Source of the DNA: Wohlfahrtiimonas sp.
Lineage (GTDB): Bacteria > Pseudomonadota > Gammaproteobacteria > Cardiobacteriales > Wohlfahrtiimonadaceae
NCBI GenBank assembly: GCA_030149965.1
Contig: JASLHB010000020.1
Span: forward strand, 1-26,146
Length of the DNA: 26,146 nucleotides
Direction: 5' to 3'
Below the pieces are notes generated by a model. The model had not been told where the DNA came from. It did no database searches and saw only the letters and a program-made list of their open reading frames with translations. The position numbers were made by a program, and so were the translations under genes. This document shows, piece after piece, positions 15,418 through 23,163 of the stretch (its first letter is position 1; every line of letters starts with the position of its first letter).

Positions 15418-15418
15418 A

Positions 15419-16213
15419 TTACACAGCAACTTGTGCTTTAATGTGCGGATGTGATTCATAATTCACTAATTCAAAATCATCATATTCAAAGCTAAAAATA
15501 TCTTTCTTCGCAGGATTAATTTTTAATTGTGGTAATGCAAATGGTTCACGGCTTAATTGCAATTCTGCTTGCTCAATATGATTAGCATACAAATGGCAAT
15601 CTCCGCCCGTCCAAACAAAATCACCCACTTCTAGATCACAAACTTGTGCCATCATGTGCGTTAAAATTGCATAACTTGCAATGTTAAATGGTACGCCCAA
15701 GAATAAATCAGCAGAACGCTGATATAACTGGCAAGACAATTTGCCATCCGCAACATAAAACTGGAACAACAAATGACATGGAGGCAAAGCCATATTTTGA
15801 ATCTCAGCAACATTCCATGCACTCACGATCAAACGGCGTGAATCAGGATTCGTTTTAATTTGATTCACAAGATCTGTAATTTGATCAACATAACGACCAT
15901 CAGCAGTTGGCCAGCTGCGCCATTGATGACCATAAACTGGACCTAATTCGCCATTCTCATCTGCCCATTCGTTCCAAATGCGCACGCCATTATCTGTCAA
16001 ATATTGAATATTTGTATTGCCTTGAAGGAACCACAACAATTCATGAATAATAGATTTCAAATGCAATTTTTTAGTTGTGACAAGCGGAAAACCATCTTGC
16101 AAGTTAAAACGCATTTGATGACCAAAAATAGAATATGTGCCTGTGCCTGTTCTATCTTCTTTAAAAGCGCCTTCTTCTTTAACTTTTCTGACTAAATCTA
16201 AATATGTTTTCAT
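15419..16213 (-). CDS. thyA: Thymidylate synthase ThyA
   Basis: 264 residues, identical in length to E. coli ThyA. It makes dTMP from dUMP using methylenetetrahydrofolate. The N-terminal phosphate-binding EDRTGTGT is at 19-26, the catalytic Cys C146 lies in ALPPCHLLFQFYV, and QRSADLFLGVPFNIASYA follows, then HLYANHIEQ. It begins two bases after the lgt stop; AAGGG in the end of lgt is its ribosome-binding site. The lgt-thyA order is common in proteobacteria. Confidence 0.97.
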   Translation of the reverse strand: MKTYLDLVRKVKEEGAFKEDRTGTGTYSIFGHQMRFNLQDGFPLVTTKKLHLKSIIHELLWFLQGNTNIQYLTDNGVRIWNEWADENGELGPVYGHQWRSWPTADGRYVDQITDLVNQIKTNPDSRRLIVSAWNVAEIQNMALPPCHLLFQFYVADGKLSCQLYQRSADLFLGVPFNIASYAILTHMMAQVCDLEVGDFVWTGGDCHLYANHIEQAELQLSREPFALPQLKINPAKKDIFSFEYDDFELVNYESHPHIKAQVAV

Positions 16214-16215
16214 GC

Positions 16216-17025
16216 TTAACCCTTTCTACGATACGCGTACATCATTAATCCAAATCCTACAATGATCATCGGAATGCATAAAATCATTCCTGTTGTCAGC
16301 CAATCCGTGCCAAAACGATAACCCAAATGAGCATCTGGTTGACGGAAGAACTCAACAACAAATCTGGCAACGCCATATCCGATCAAAAATAGTCCTGATG
16401 CAGCACAACGCGGACGATCTTTCGCTGTGAACCACCATAAAATTACAAATAAAATTAATCCTTCTGTTACTGCTTCATATAATTGTGATGGATGTAGCAA
16501 TACTTGATTTGTATAAGGAGAATCTAGGAAATACACGCCCCAACTTTGATCTGTTGGTTTTCCCCACAATTCACCATTGATATAGTTGCCAACGCGCCCA
16601 AAAAATAATCCTAATGGTAACAATGGCGCAAAGAAATCTGTAATTTGCCAAAAGCCTTTTTCAATCTTTTTACGCACCAATAATGCAGCAACTAATGTTC
16701 CTAGTAATCCACCGTGGAAGCTCATTCCACTCCATTCCACTGTATGCCCATTCCATCCTAGAATGAATAACGGATTCTGTAAAATCTGCTCCCAACCGTA
16801 AAACAGCGCATAACCAATTCGTCCACCCAATACTGCACCAATGAACATATAAAATGCTGCATCACCCACGTGATCTTTCGTCCATCCTGAATTTGGTTTT
16901 TTCGCACGGTAATTACCTAATCCAATCGCAATCAATAATGCCACAATGTACATTAAAGAATACCAACGCACAGCAATAGGACCAATCGAAAATATAATGG
17001 GATCTATTTGTGGTGTAAAAATCAT
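16216..17025 (-). CDS. lgt: Phosphatidylglycerol-prolipoprotein diacylglyceryl transferase Lgt
   Basis: 269 residues from the ATG at 17025. Lgt transfers diacylglycerol from phosphatidylglycerol to the lipobox Cys of prolipoproteins, in the inner membrane. Seven transmembrane segments are expected. The signature GRVGNYINGELWG (143-155) has R144 and N147, and H104 lies in WSGMSFHGGLLG, each one off the E. coli numbering. GGAA lies six bases before the 17025 ATG; the ATG at 17031 directly abuts it and is less likely. A longer frame from a TTG at 17061 would start inside the dsbA terminator and is rejected. First gene of lgt-thyA-rnhA-dnaQ, with almost no room for its own promoter (see findings). 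Confidence 0.94.
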   Translation of the reverse strand: MIFTPQIDPIIFSIGPIAVRWYSLMYIVALLIAIGLGNYRAKKPNSGWTKDHVGDAAFYMFIGAVLGGRIGYALFYGWEQILQNPLFILGWNGHTVEWSGMSFHGGLLGTLVAALLVRKKIEKGFWQITDFFAPLLPLGLFFGRVGNYINGELWGKPTDQSWGVYFLDSPYTNQVLLHPSQLYEAVTEGLILFVILWWFTAKDRPRCAASGLFLIGYGVARFVVEFFRQPDAHLGYRFGTDWLTTGMILCIPMIIVGFGLMMYAYRRKG

Positions 17026-17046
17026 ATTCATTTCCAAAAATTCAAT

Positions 17047-17071
17047 AAAAAAGGGCTTCAATAGCCCTTTT
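17047..17071 (-). terminator. Rho-independent terminator of cytochrome c4-dsbA
   Basis: Minus-strand hairpin with nine-base arms (17071-17063 and 17057-17049, AAAAGGGCT / AGCCCTTTT), a five-base loop and a T-run through 17047. It is 21 bases after the dsbA stop codon and only about 21 bases before the lgt ATG. Confidence 0.82.
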
Positions 17072-17092
17072 ATTCATAACATGTCGGATAAA

Positions 17093-17758
17093 TTACTCAG
17101 CTGTTGCTTGAGCTTTTTTCTCATCCAATAATTGCTTAGATACTTCATTCACAGCATCGACAATCTCAGCATATGAAGTTGCACGAGATGTTTCACCGTT
17201 CACTAAATATTTACCATCAATGATAAAGAATGGCGTGTAATCCAATTTATATTGGTTTTGCACTAAATCCAAAGCACGATTGTAACTAGAAGTTACAGGG
17301 AAAGAATCCCATAATTTCACAAATTCAGCTGAATCAATGCCTGCATTTTCTTGCAAATATTTAGCAATAGATTCTTTATCGAATGCACGCAAACGATCAA
17401 TCATCGTTGCTTTATACATTACAGGATGACCTTCTTCTACTTTGCCCATTGCTTCCAATGTAAAATATGTACGCGCTAAGCTTTCCCAAACACCTTCACC
17501 TGGCATTTGAATACGTACAAAATTAACATCTTCAGGTTTAGTTTTTTCCCAAGCAGCAACTGGCGCTTCTAATTGATAGCAATGTCCGCATGTATAAGAA
17601 AATACTTCAACCACTTCAACTTGCTTAGGATCAGAAGTTTTAACCAATTGAGCTGGTTCTGGCAATTCAGTATATTTAAGTTCTGCTTGTGCAACAAACA
17701 TTGAACCGATCAATAACGCTGAACCCAATAATTTTTGTGAAACTGACTTTAAAGACAT
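17093..17758 (-). CDS. dsbA: Thiol:disulfide interchange protein DsbA
   Basis: 221 residues from the ATG at 17758. DsbA introduces disulfides into exported proteins in the periplasm and is reoxidised by DsbB. A signal peptide (1-25, ending VAQA) precedes the mature protein. The active site is C57-G-H-C60 in FSYTCGHCYQLE; CGHC, rather than the E. coli CPHC, is also seen in other species. The cis-Pro loop is YTPFFIIDGKYLVNG. The longer frame (to 17857) would put 33 non-signal residues first; the 17758 ATG has GGAG a few bases upstream. It follows cytochrome c4 by 22 bases and is probably co-transcribed, an arrangement known from pseudomonads. A terminator closes the unit. Confidence 0.95.
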   Translation of the reverse strand: MSLKSVSQKLLGSALLIGSMFVAQAELKYTELPEPAQLVKTSDPKQVEVVEVFSYTCGHCYQLEAPVAAWEKTKPEDVNFVRIQMPGEGVWESLARTYFTLEAMGKVEEGHPVMYKATMIDRLRAFDKESIAKYLQENAGIDSAEFVKLWDSFPVTSSYNRALDLVQNQYKLDYTPFFIIDGKYLVNGETSRATSYAEIVDAVNEVSKQLLDEKKAQATAE

Positions 17759-17780
17759 ATTTTCCACTCCATTCAATTCA

Positions 17781-18668
17781 TTATTTTGGTTGCATGTACT
17801 TAATATAAGTTGCAACCGCTTCAATTTCATTTTCAGACATACGTTCTGCGATATCACGCATCATGCCAGCAGGATCATTCGTACGTTTTGCATTCTTGAA
17901 GTTTTCTAATTGGTTGTGTAAATATTCATAATTCTGACCAATTAAAGATGGATATGCAGCAGGGCCATTACCAACACCAGTTGGACTATGACATGCAGCA
18001 CATGCTGGAATACGTTTATTCATATCGCCACCAAAGTAGATTTGCTCACCGCGAACCATTAAAGCTTCTGCTTTATGTTGATCTTGTGCAATTTGCTCTA
18101 CAGCAACTTCTGCTTTACGAACGTTACCTTTTGCAGTTCTTAAAGTACGAGGCAAAGATTTAGCTTCTTTCTGTAAGTTTGCATCAGTTGGATTGGCTTT
18201 TAACTGCTCCGCCAATACTTTTTCTGCTGCTTCCAATTTAGCTAATTCTGCTGTTGATTTCTCAACTTCCGCAGCTGCAGCTGTACGTTTTGCAGCAAAA
18301 TCATCTTCTAACTTATAGAAAGTCGATGGCTGCTGGCTGTAATATGCTGCAACGTTAACGATATCTTGATCAGATAATAAACCAGCCTGTGGACTCATTG
18401 TCATTTCAAAACGAGCGCCAGATGCATTTTTTGAATCTTTCAATGCATGCAATTGCACTGCTAAATAACTAGCATGCTGTCCGCCTAATTTTGCTTGATG
18501 TGGCAAAGCCGCAACGCCTTCACCATTTAATCCATGACACGCAGCACATTGTGTTTCTGCGATTTTTTTTGCATCCTCTGCATTTCCTACCAATGACTGA
18601 GCATTTGCTAATGCCATTGTTAACCCGATGGTACCTAGTGCTAATAATAGACGGTTATAAGACAGCAC
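17781..18668 (-). CDS. Diheme cytochrome c4 with inserted helical linker
   Basis: 295 residues. Cytochrome c4 is a periplasmic or membrane-associated electron carrier, often feeding cytochrome oxidases. A signal peptide (1-23, ANA) is followed by two class-I c domains with heme motifs C41-A-A-C-H45 and C223-A-A-C-H227; Met ligands probably lie in MTMSPQAG (89-96) and AGMMRDIAERM (267-277). Known c4 proteins run to about 210 residues. The extra length is a segment (about 121-205) rich in Ala, Lys, Glu and Gln, with heptad-like character (ELAKLEAAEKVLAEQLKA). It sits between the first domain's AAYYSQQP and the second's GEQIYFGG. Start is GTG, supported by AGGAG seven bases upstream. dsbA follows on the same transcript. 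Confidence 0.9.
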   Translation of the reverse strand: MLSYNRLLLALGTIGLTMALANAQSLVGNAEDAKKIAETQCAACHGLNGEGVAALPHQAKLGGQHASYLAVQLHALKDSKNASGARFEMTMSPQAGLLSDQDIVNVAAYYSQQPSTFYKLEDDFAAKRTAAAAEVEKSTAELAKLEAAEKVLAEQLKANPTDANLQKEAKSLPRTLRTAKGNVRKAEVAVEQIAQDQHKAEALMVRGEQIYFGGDMNKRIPACAACHSPTGVGNGPAAYPSLIGQNYEYLHNQLENFKNAKRTNDPAGMMRDIAERMSENEIEAVATYIKYMQPK

Positions 18669-18740
18669 AATATTTCTCCTACACGACGTTTTTTTGTGTC
18701 ATTAATCTTTAAAAATATCGATTATTCTAATACAAATGGG

Positions 18741-18778
18741 AAAAGATTGTTATATATTTTATCCGTTTAAGACAATCT
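18741..18778 (-). terminator. Possible terminator after the DUF2058 gene
   Basis: Minus-strand arms AGATTGT and ACAATCT (18778-18772 and 18750-18744) enclose a large A/T-rich loop of 21 bases and are followed by TTTT. The long loop and short stem make it weak. It falls where the thrC-serA-DUF2058 transcript would need to end. Confidence 0.3.
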
Positions 18779-18824
18779 ATAGTTAACAATTACTTTTCCA
18801 AACATCTGCGATAGATTCATTTTA

Positions 18825-19412
18825 TTATTTATTTTCTTTGGCTAATTCAGCCTCATAAGCATCCCAAGCTGCCCATTCATCTGCATTATCGATGACTTCA
18901 GTTGGATCAATCAATAGATAAATCCATTTTTCCTCCATCACTTTTTCGATCTCCATTAAACGAATTGCATTTTCTTTAGGAATTAATGGGTAATCAAAAC
19001 CATCTCGATCATTACGACAAATCGCAAGATTACCATTACCCAACTGCTTTCTTTGTTCTGCTGTAACGCTCACATAACGAATTTTCTTGCCATCAGAACT
19101 GAAGTTAAATTGGTCATTAGCCTTTTCAACATTCACTCTCTTTTGGTCAATAATTCTACGAGCTTCCACACGCAATGCTTTACGCTGCTGCTTTAAACTC
19201 ACTGCCTGATTGGATTCTTGAGATTTAGCTTTTTTAGCATTTTCACTGGCAAGAACCGCATCTTGCTGAACTTTCTTCTCAGCATCTAACTTCGCTCTAA
19301 CATCTTTATCGCGAAAAGCTTGGTGCTTAGTTTTCTTTTTCTCTTGCTCTGCTTTCTTCGCACGATCTTCAGAAACCACACCGACTTTTAAAAGTTGATC
19401 ACGCAATGACAC
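18825..19412 (-). CDS. DUF2058 family protein (YaiL-like, putative nucleic-acid-associated)
   Basis: 195 residues, no known reaction. The N-terminal half is a charged Lys/Glu/Gln-rich coiled coil starting SLRDQLLKVGVVSEDRAKKAEQEKKK, the usual start of YaiL-type proteins. The second half has FNFSSDGKKIRYVSVTAEQRKQLGNGNLAICR and DYPLIPKENAIRL, also family features. Family proteins carry a nucleoprotein or polynucleotide-associated label, which I cannot confirm. It starts with GTG, with AGAGGGAAG upstream, 22 bases after serA, so it is probably the last gene of thrC-serA-DUF2058. No link to amino acid metabolism is known to me. Confidence 0.85.
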   Translation of the reverse strand: MSLRDQLLKVGVVSEDRAKKAEQEKKKTKHQAFRDKDVRAKLDAEKKVQQDAVLASENAKKAKSQESNQAVSLKQQRKALRVEARRIIDQKRVNVEKANDQFNFSSDGKKIRYVSVTAEQRKQLGNGNLAICRNDRDGFDYPLIPKENAIRLMEIEKVMEEKWIYLLIDPTEVIDNADEWAAWDAYEAELAKENK

Positions 19413-19434
19413 GATTCTTCCCTCTTACTTCAAA

Positions 19435-20661
19435 TTAAAATAACAAACGGCAACGAATTGTGCCTTCAACATTCTGCATCTCTTTATGTAAAGACTCAGC
19501 ATCTTTTTCAGATGATTTCACATCTAAAACCACATAACCAATATCACCTGCTGTTTGCAAATACTGAGCATCAATATTCATTTCATAGTTAGACACTAAG
19601 TTATTCATTGTACGTAAAATACCTGGTAAATTACGATGAATATGCAAAATACGATGACTTTCAGGATTCACTGGCAATGAAACTTCAGGAAAGTTTACAG
19701 CACTTACTGTTGATCCATTGTCTGAATATTTTGCTAGTTTAATGGCAACTTCACCTGCAATATTTTCTTGCGCTTCCATTGTAGAACCACCAACATGTGG
19801 TGTTAATATGATGTTTTTATAACCACGTAATGGAGAAACAAATTCATCTTGGTTAGATTTTGGCTCAACTGGGAAAACATCAATTGCCGCGCCTGATAAA
19901 TGTTTAGACTCAATTGCATCAGCCAATGCATCAATATCAACAACGCTACCGCGAGAAGCATTGATCAATACAGCACCTTTCTTCATCAACTTGATATTTT
20001 CACGACTCATCAAGTTTTTAGTCGATGCATCTTCTGGTACATGGCAAGTTACTAAATCAGAAATTTCCAATAGTTTTTTCAACTCTACTGATTCAGCATT
20101 ACCTAAAGACAATTTAGTTTCAGTATCATGGAATACAACATGCATGCCGAAGTTTTCAGCCAAAATTCCCACTTGCGTACCAATGTGACCATAACCAATG
20201 ATGCCCAAAGTTTTATTGCGCACTTCATGAGAGCCTGTTGCTGATTTCAACCAACCACCTTCATGGCACACTGCATTTTTTTCAGGAACGCCGCGCATCA
20301 ACATAATCATTTCAGCAATCACCAATTCAGCGACAGAACGAGTATTCGAATAAGGTGCATTAAATACAGGAATCGCACGAACACGTGCTTCTTCTAAATC
20401 CACTTGATTGGTACCGATACAGAAGCAACCTACCGCCATTAACTTTGGTGCTTTATCTAGCACTTCTTTTGTAATGCGAGTACGAGAACGAATCCCTACA
20501 ATATGAGCATCTTTCAATGCTTCAGTTAGCTCATCACCTTCCAATGCTTTTGCATACGAAACAATGTTGGTATAACCAGATTTATTTAAACATTCAACGG
20601 CAGAAGGATGAACTCCTTCTAATAAAACAATCTTGATCTTCTCTTTTGCAAGTGAATACAT
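19435..20661 (-). CDS. serA: D-3-phosphoglycerate dehydrogenase SerA
   Basis: 408 residues, close to E. coli SerA (410). It oxidises 3-phosphoglycerate to phosphohydroxypyruvate, the first step of serine synthesis. The NAD-binding glycine motif GIIGYGHIGTQVG is at 153-165. Catalytic R237 (NASRGSV), E266 (PVEP) and H289 (LTPHVGGST) are present. A C-terminal ACT domain (about 335-408) should bind serine for feedback inhibition. This is the short E. coli-like architecture, without the extra domain of actinobacterial forms. AGGAAAC precedes the ATG. It begins 17 bases after thrC, and DUF2058 follows. Confidence 0.95.
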   Translation of the reverse strand: MYSLAKEKIKIVLLEGVHPSAVECLNKSGYTNIVSYAKALEGDELTEALKDAHIVGIRSRTRITKEVLDKAPKLMAVGCFCIGTNQVDLEEARVRAIPVFNAPYSNTRSVAELVIAEMIMLMRGVPEKNAVCHEGGWLKSATGSHEVRNKTLGIIGYGHIGTQVGILAENFGMHVVFHDTETKLSLGNAESVELKKLLEISDLVTCHVPEDASTKNLMSRENIKLMKKGAVLINASRGSVVDIDALADAIESKHLSGAAIDVFPVEPKSNQDEFVSPLRGYKNIILTPHVGGSTMEAQENIAGEVAIKLAKYSDNGSTVSAVNFPEVSLPVNPESHRILHIHRNLPGILRTMNNLVSNYEMNIDAQYLQTAGDIGYVVLDVKSSEKDAESLHKEMQNVEGTIRCRLLF

Positions 20662-20678
20662 TTAAGTTTCCTGTCCTT

Positions 20679-22079
20679 TTAGCTTAATTGATTAACAATA
20701 TATTGCTTCAACAAATCGGCATCCACAGGCAATATTTCAAAGCGCTGTGGTAATGCCTCAATATTTGCGAACTCAGCCGCTCGCTCAGGTTCAAATCCAA
20801 GCGCCTCCTTGACTGTTTCTGCAAATTTAATGGGTTTTGCAGTCTCTAAATATAATTGCGGAACTCCCGCATCTTTATATTGAGCCGCGACAAAAATACC
20901 ATCTGCTGTATGTGGATCGACCACTACATTGAACGCATCATACACCTTACGAATCGTTTCTACTCGGTTTTCATGTAAACTTTGGCCAGATTCAATTCCC
21001 CAAGATTCACGATTTTGCCATACAGGCTCTTGCGTTAAATCAAAATAACCTTGCTCATCAATTTGTTGCCACAATTCACGTGTTTTATCTGCACCCAACA
21101 ATAAATAAATGAATCGTTCAAAATTACTCGCTTTCGCAATATCCATTGAAGGACTTGAAGTTAAATAAACATCTTTTGATGCGCGCGGACGATAAATACC
21201 TGTTTTAAAGAAATCATCCAAAACATTATTTTCATTCGTTGCCAAAATTAATTTGCGAATTGGTAAACCCATTGCTCGCGCATAAATCCCAGCAAAAATA
21301 TTACCAAAATTACCTGATGGAATCACGAAATCAACTGGCTCACCAACTTCTTTCGTTGCAGCCAAATATGATTTAAAGTAATAAACAATTTGCGCTAAAA
21401 TTCGTGCCCAGTTAATAGAGTTAACCGCACCCAATGCATTTTCAGCTTTATAAGCTGCGTCATTATTCAATGCTTTAACCATATCTTGGCAATCATCAAA
21501 AACACCTTCAACAGCTAAGTTAAAAATATTTGAATCTTGCACTGAATACATTTGCGCTGTTTGAAACGGGCTCATACGAGCATTTGGGCTCAACATAAAT
21601 ACATTAATGCGTGATTTACCGCGCATTGCATGAATGGCGCTTGAGCCAGTATCGCCAGATGTTGCGCCCACGATATTCAAATGCTGATCTTTTTTCTCTA
21701 GCAAGTATGGGAATAATTCACCCAAAAACTGCATTGCCATATCTTTAAAAGCAAATGTTGGACCATTAGATAATCCAACAACATAATCTTCATTCAATGC
21801 AGAAAGAGAAACAATCTCCTCGATACCAAATTTTTCTTCAGTATATGCTGCATTAATAATCGCTTTTAAATCTTCTGCTGGAATATCTTTTGCAAATAGA
21901 GAAATCACATTAAATGCTAAATCTGTATAGCTAAGATTTTTCCACTTGTTTAATGTTGCCTGATCAATTTTTGGCATATTTTCAGGCATTGCCAAGCCAC
22001 CATCTGTTGCTAATCCACCCAGTACAACATCAGAAAAATCTAGATGTTGGCTCTCCCCTCTTGTGCTCACAAATTGCAT
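20679..22079 (-). CDS. thrC: Threonine synthase ThrC
   Basis: 466 residues from the ATG at 22079. ThrC converts O-phosphohomoserine to threonine with PLP. MQFVSTRG is the standard N-terminal motif; the PLP lysine is K112 in SNGPTFAFKDMAMQ; the phosphate-binding loop GATSGDTG is at 138-145. SGNFGNIFAG and a C-terminal VDPHTADG block fit the long (about 460-residue) bacterial class. An ATG four codons upstream (22091) is in frame, but GGAAA sits six bases before 22079, and the family starts there. hom and thrB are not in the window. First gene of thrC-serA-DUF2058. No leader peptide or attenuator hairpin was found in the short upstream gap. Confidence 0.94.
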   Translation of the reverse strand: MQFVSTRGESQHLDFSDVVLGGLATDGGLAMPENMPKIDQATLNKWKNLSYTDLAFNVISLFAKDIPAEDLKAIINAAYTEEKFGIEEIVSLSALNEDYVVGLSNGPTFAFKDMAMQFLGELFPYLLEKKDQHLNIVGATSGDTGSSAIHAMRGKSRINVFMLSPNARMSPFQTAQMYSVQDSNIFNLAVEGVFDDCQDMVKALNNDAAYKAENALGAVNSINWARILAQIVYYFKSYLAATKEVGEPVDFVIPSGNFGNIFAGIYARAMGLPIRKLILATNENNVLDDFFKTGIYRPRASKDVYLTSSPSMDIAKASNFERFIYLLLGADKTRELWQQIDEQGYFDLTQEPVWQNRESWGIESGQSLHENRVETIRKVYDAFNVVVDPHTADGIFVAAQYKDAGVPQLYLETAKPIKFAETVKEALGFEPERAAEFANIEALPQRFEILPVDADLLKQYIVNQLS

Positions 22080-22173
22080 GATATTTTCCATTCAGATCTA
22101 ATAAATAAAGAATGGGATTGATTAAAGCACATAAAGAAGAGAGTCATCAAGATCAACTGCTAAAAATAAAGTT

Positions 22174-22968
22174 TTAAATCTCGTAAGGGTCCAATAAAAT
22201 ATAATCAATGATCTCAGCCGTTTTATCATCAATCACAGCAGTCATGAATAATTGACCTTGATCTTGTGGAGAAAAATATCGTATTGGTAACCATTTAAAC
22301 TGATCATTAGAAAGTTTATGCTTGTTAATAATGGCATCCGCTTGGGCTTTTGCATTTACATTTTTAGCAAAAATTTCATAATTCTGTGCTTTCGTCAGAA
22401 CTCTATTAAGGTTTTCACCTTCATAAGGCACATAATATGAAGGATTCTTAGATATATCCAAGCCAAATACAGAATCATTATTTACTTCAATTCGTTCATT
22501 TTCATCAGGAACGGTTGTTTCCAAATCTACAATTGCCATCTGTAAACCGCGTAATAATGGCAAAGTGCTGAATAAACCAGATTCAGGCAATTTTGCTTGA
22601 TCAACATCTTGATCAACCACCATTTCAAATCGATCTGTATCGAATACAATATATACCGGACGAGAAATTGATACGGTCCAAGCGCCCCATAAAAAAAATG
22701 CTAATTGGCATAATGTAATGACTGAAACATCTAAAAATCTTTCTCTAAAGCTTTTGTGTGCTTTGTAAGACAATGCTACACACAAGGGCCCAACGCCTAA
22801 ATCTAGCAGTAAAATCATAAATATTAATTTATAACCGCCTAATTCTGATGCCCAAATATCGGGATACCATAAACTGACAATAAAAAAAGACAATCCACCA
22901 ATTAATAAAAAACTAAAAATTAAATGATAAATAAAAGCTTTCAAATTAAATATTTGTGAGAATTTCAT
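22174..22968 (-). CDS. TfpX/TfpZ family type IV pilin accessory protein
   Basis: 264 residues. Three N-terminal membrane helices (about 12-33, 47-67 and 79-99) have the family pattern YHL near the start, LWYP (33-36), LLDLGVGPLC (54-63), and WGAWTVSISRPVYIVFDTDRF (94-113), followed by a periplasmic domain. Such genes usually lie beside a type IV pilin gene (as in Moraxella and related bacteria) and modulate pilus assembly. FimB of Dichelobacter may be related. No pilin or pilus gene is in this window, so the gene is an orphan here. The ribosome-binding site is weak. Assignment rests on the three-helix block and its motifs; the soluble domain is not recognisable. It stands alone between thrC and gdh. 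Confidence 0.7.
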   Translation of the reverse strand: MKFSQIFNLKAFIYHLIFSFLLIGGLSFFIVSLWYPDIWASELGGYKLIFMILLLDLGVGPLCVALSYKAHKSFRERFLDVSVITLCQLAFFLWGAWTVSISRPVYIVFDTDRFEMVVDQDVDQAKLPESGLFSTLPLLRGLQMAIVDLETTVPDENERIEVNNDSVFGLDISKNPSYYVPYEGENLNRVLTKAQNYEIFAKNVNAKAQADAIINKHKLSNDQFKWLPIRYFSPQDQGQLFMTAVIDDKTAEIIDYILLDPYEI

Positions 22969-23163
22969 GGTTTTCTATCGTTTCTTAAATTATTAGATTG
23001 AAATGATTATACAACAATAGGGTTCTGTGCCCTTATATAATATATAGACTACTCACGCAACAAAATTGCTTAAAAATAAAAATTTTGAATTTTTCTTGCA
23101 TTCAGTTGGAATTCAATAATAGAATCGAATGGTTTGTAATATTATTACGCAGGGGAAAAACAC

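Noticed and set aside
17026..17061. Longer Lgt beginning at a TTG at 17061
   Set aside because: The start would lie inside the terminator hairpin, and the added residues do not match the family N-terminus.
17759..17857. Longer DsbA beginning at 17857
   Set aside because: It would place 33 polar residues ahead of the signal peptide and overlap the cytochrome c4 gene.
20679..22173. Threonine-type attenuator upstream of thrC
   Set aside because: The 82-base upstream gap shows no Thr-rich leader peptide and no terminator/antiterminator pair.
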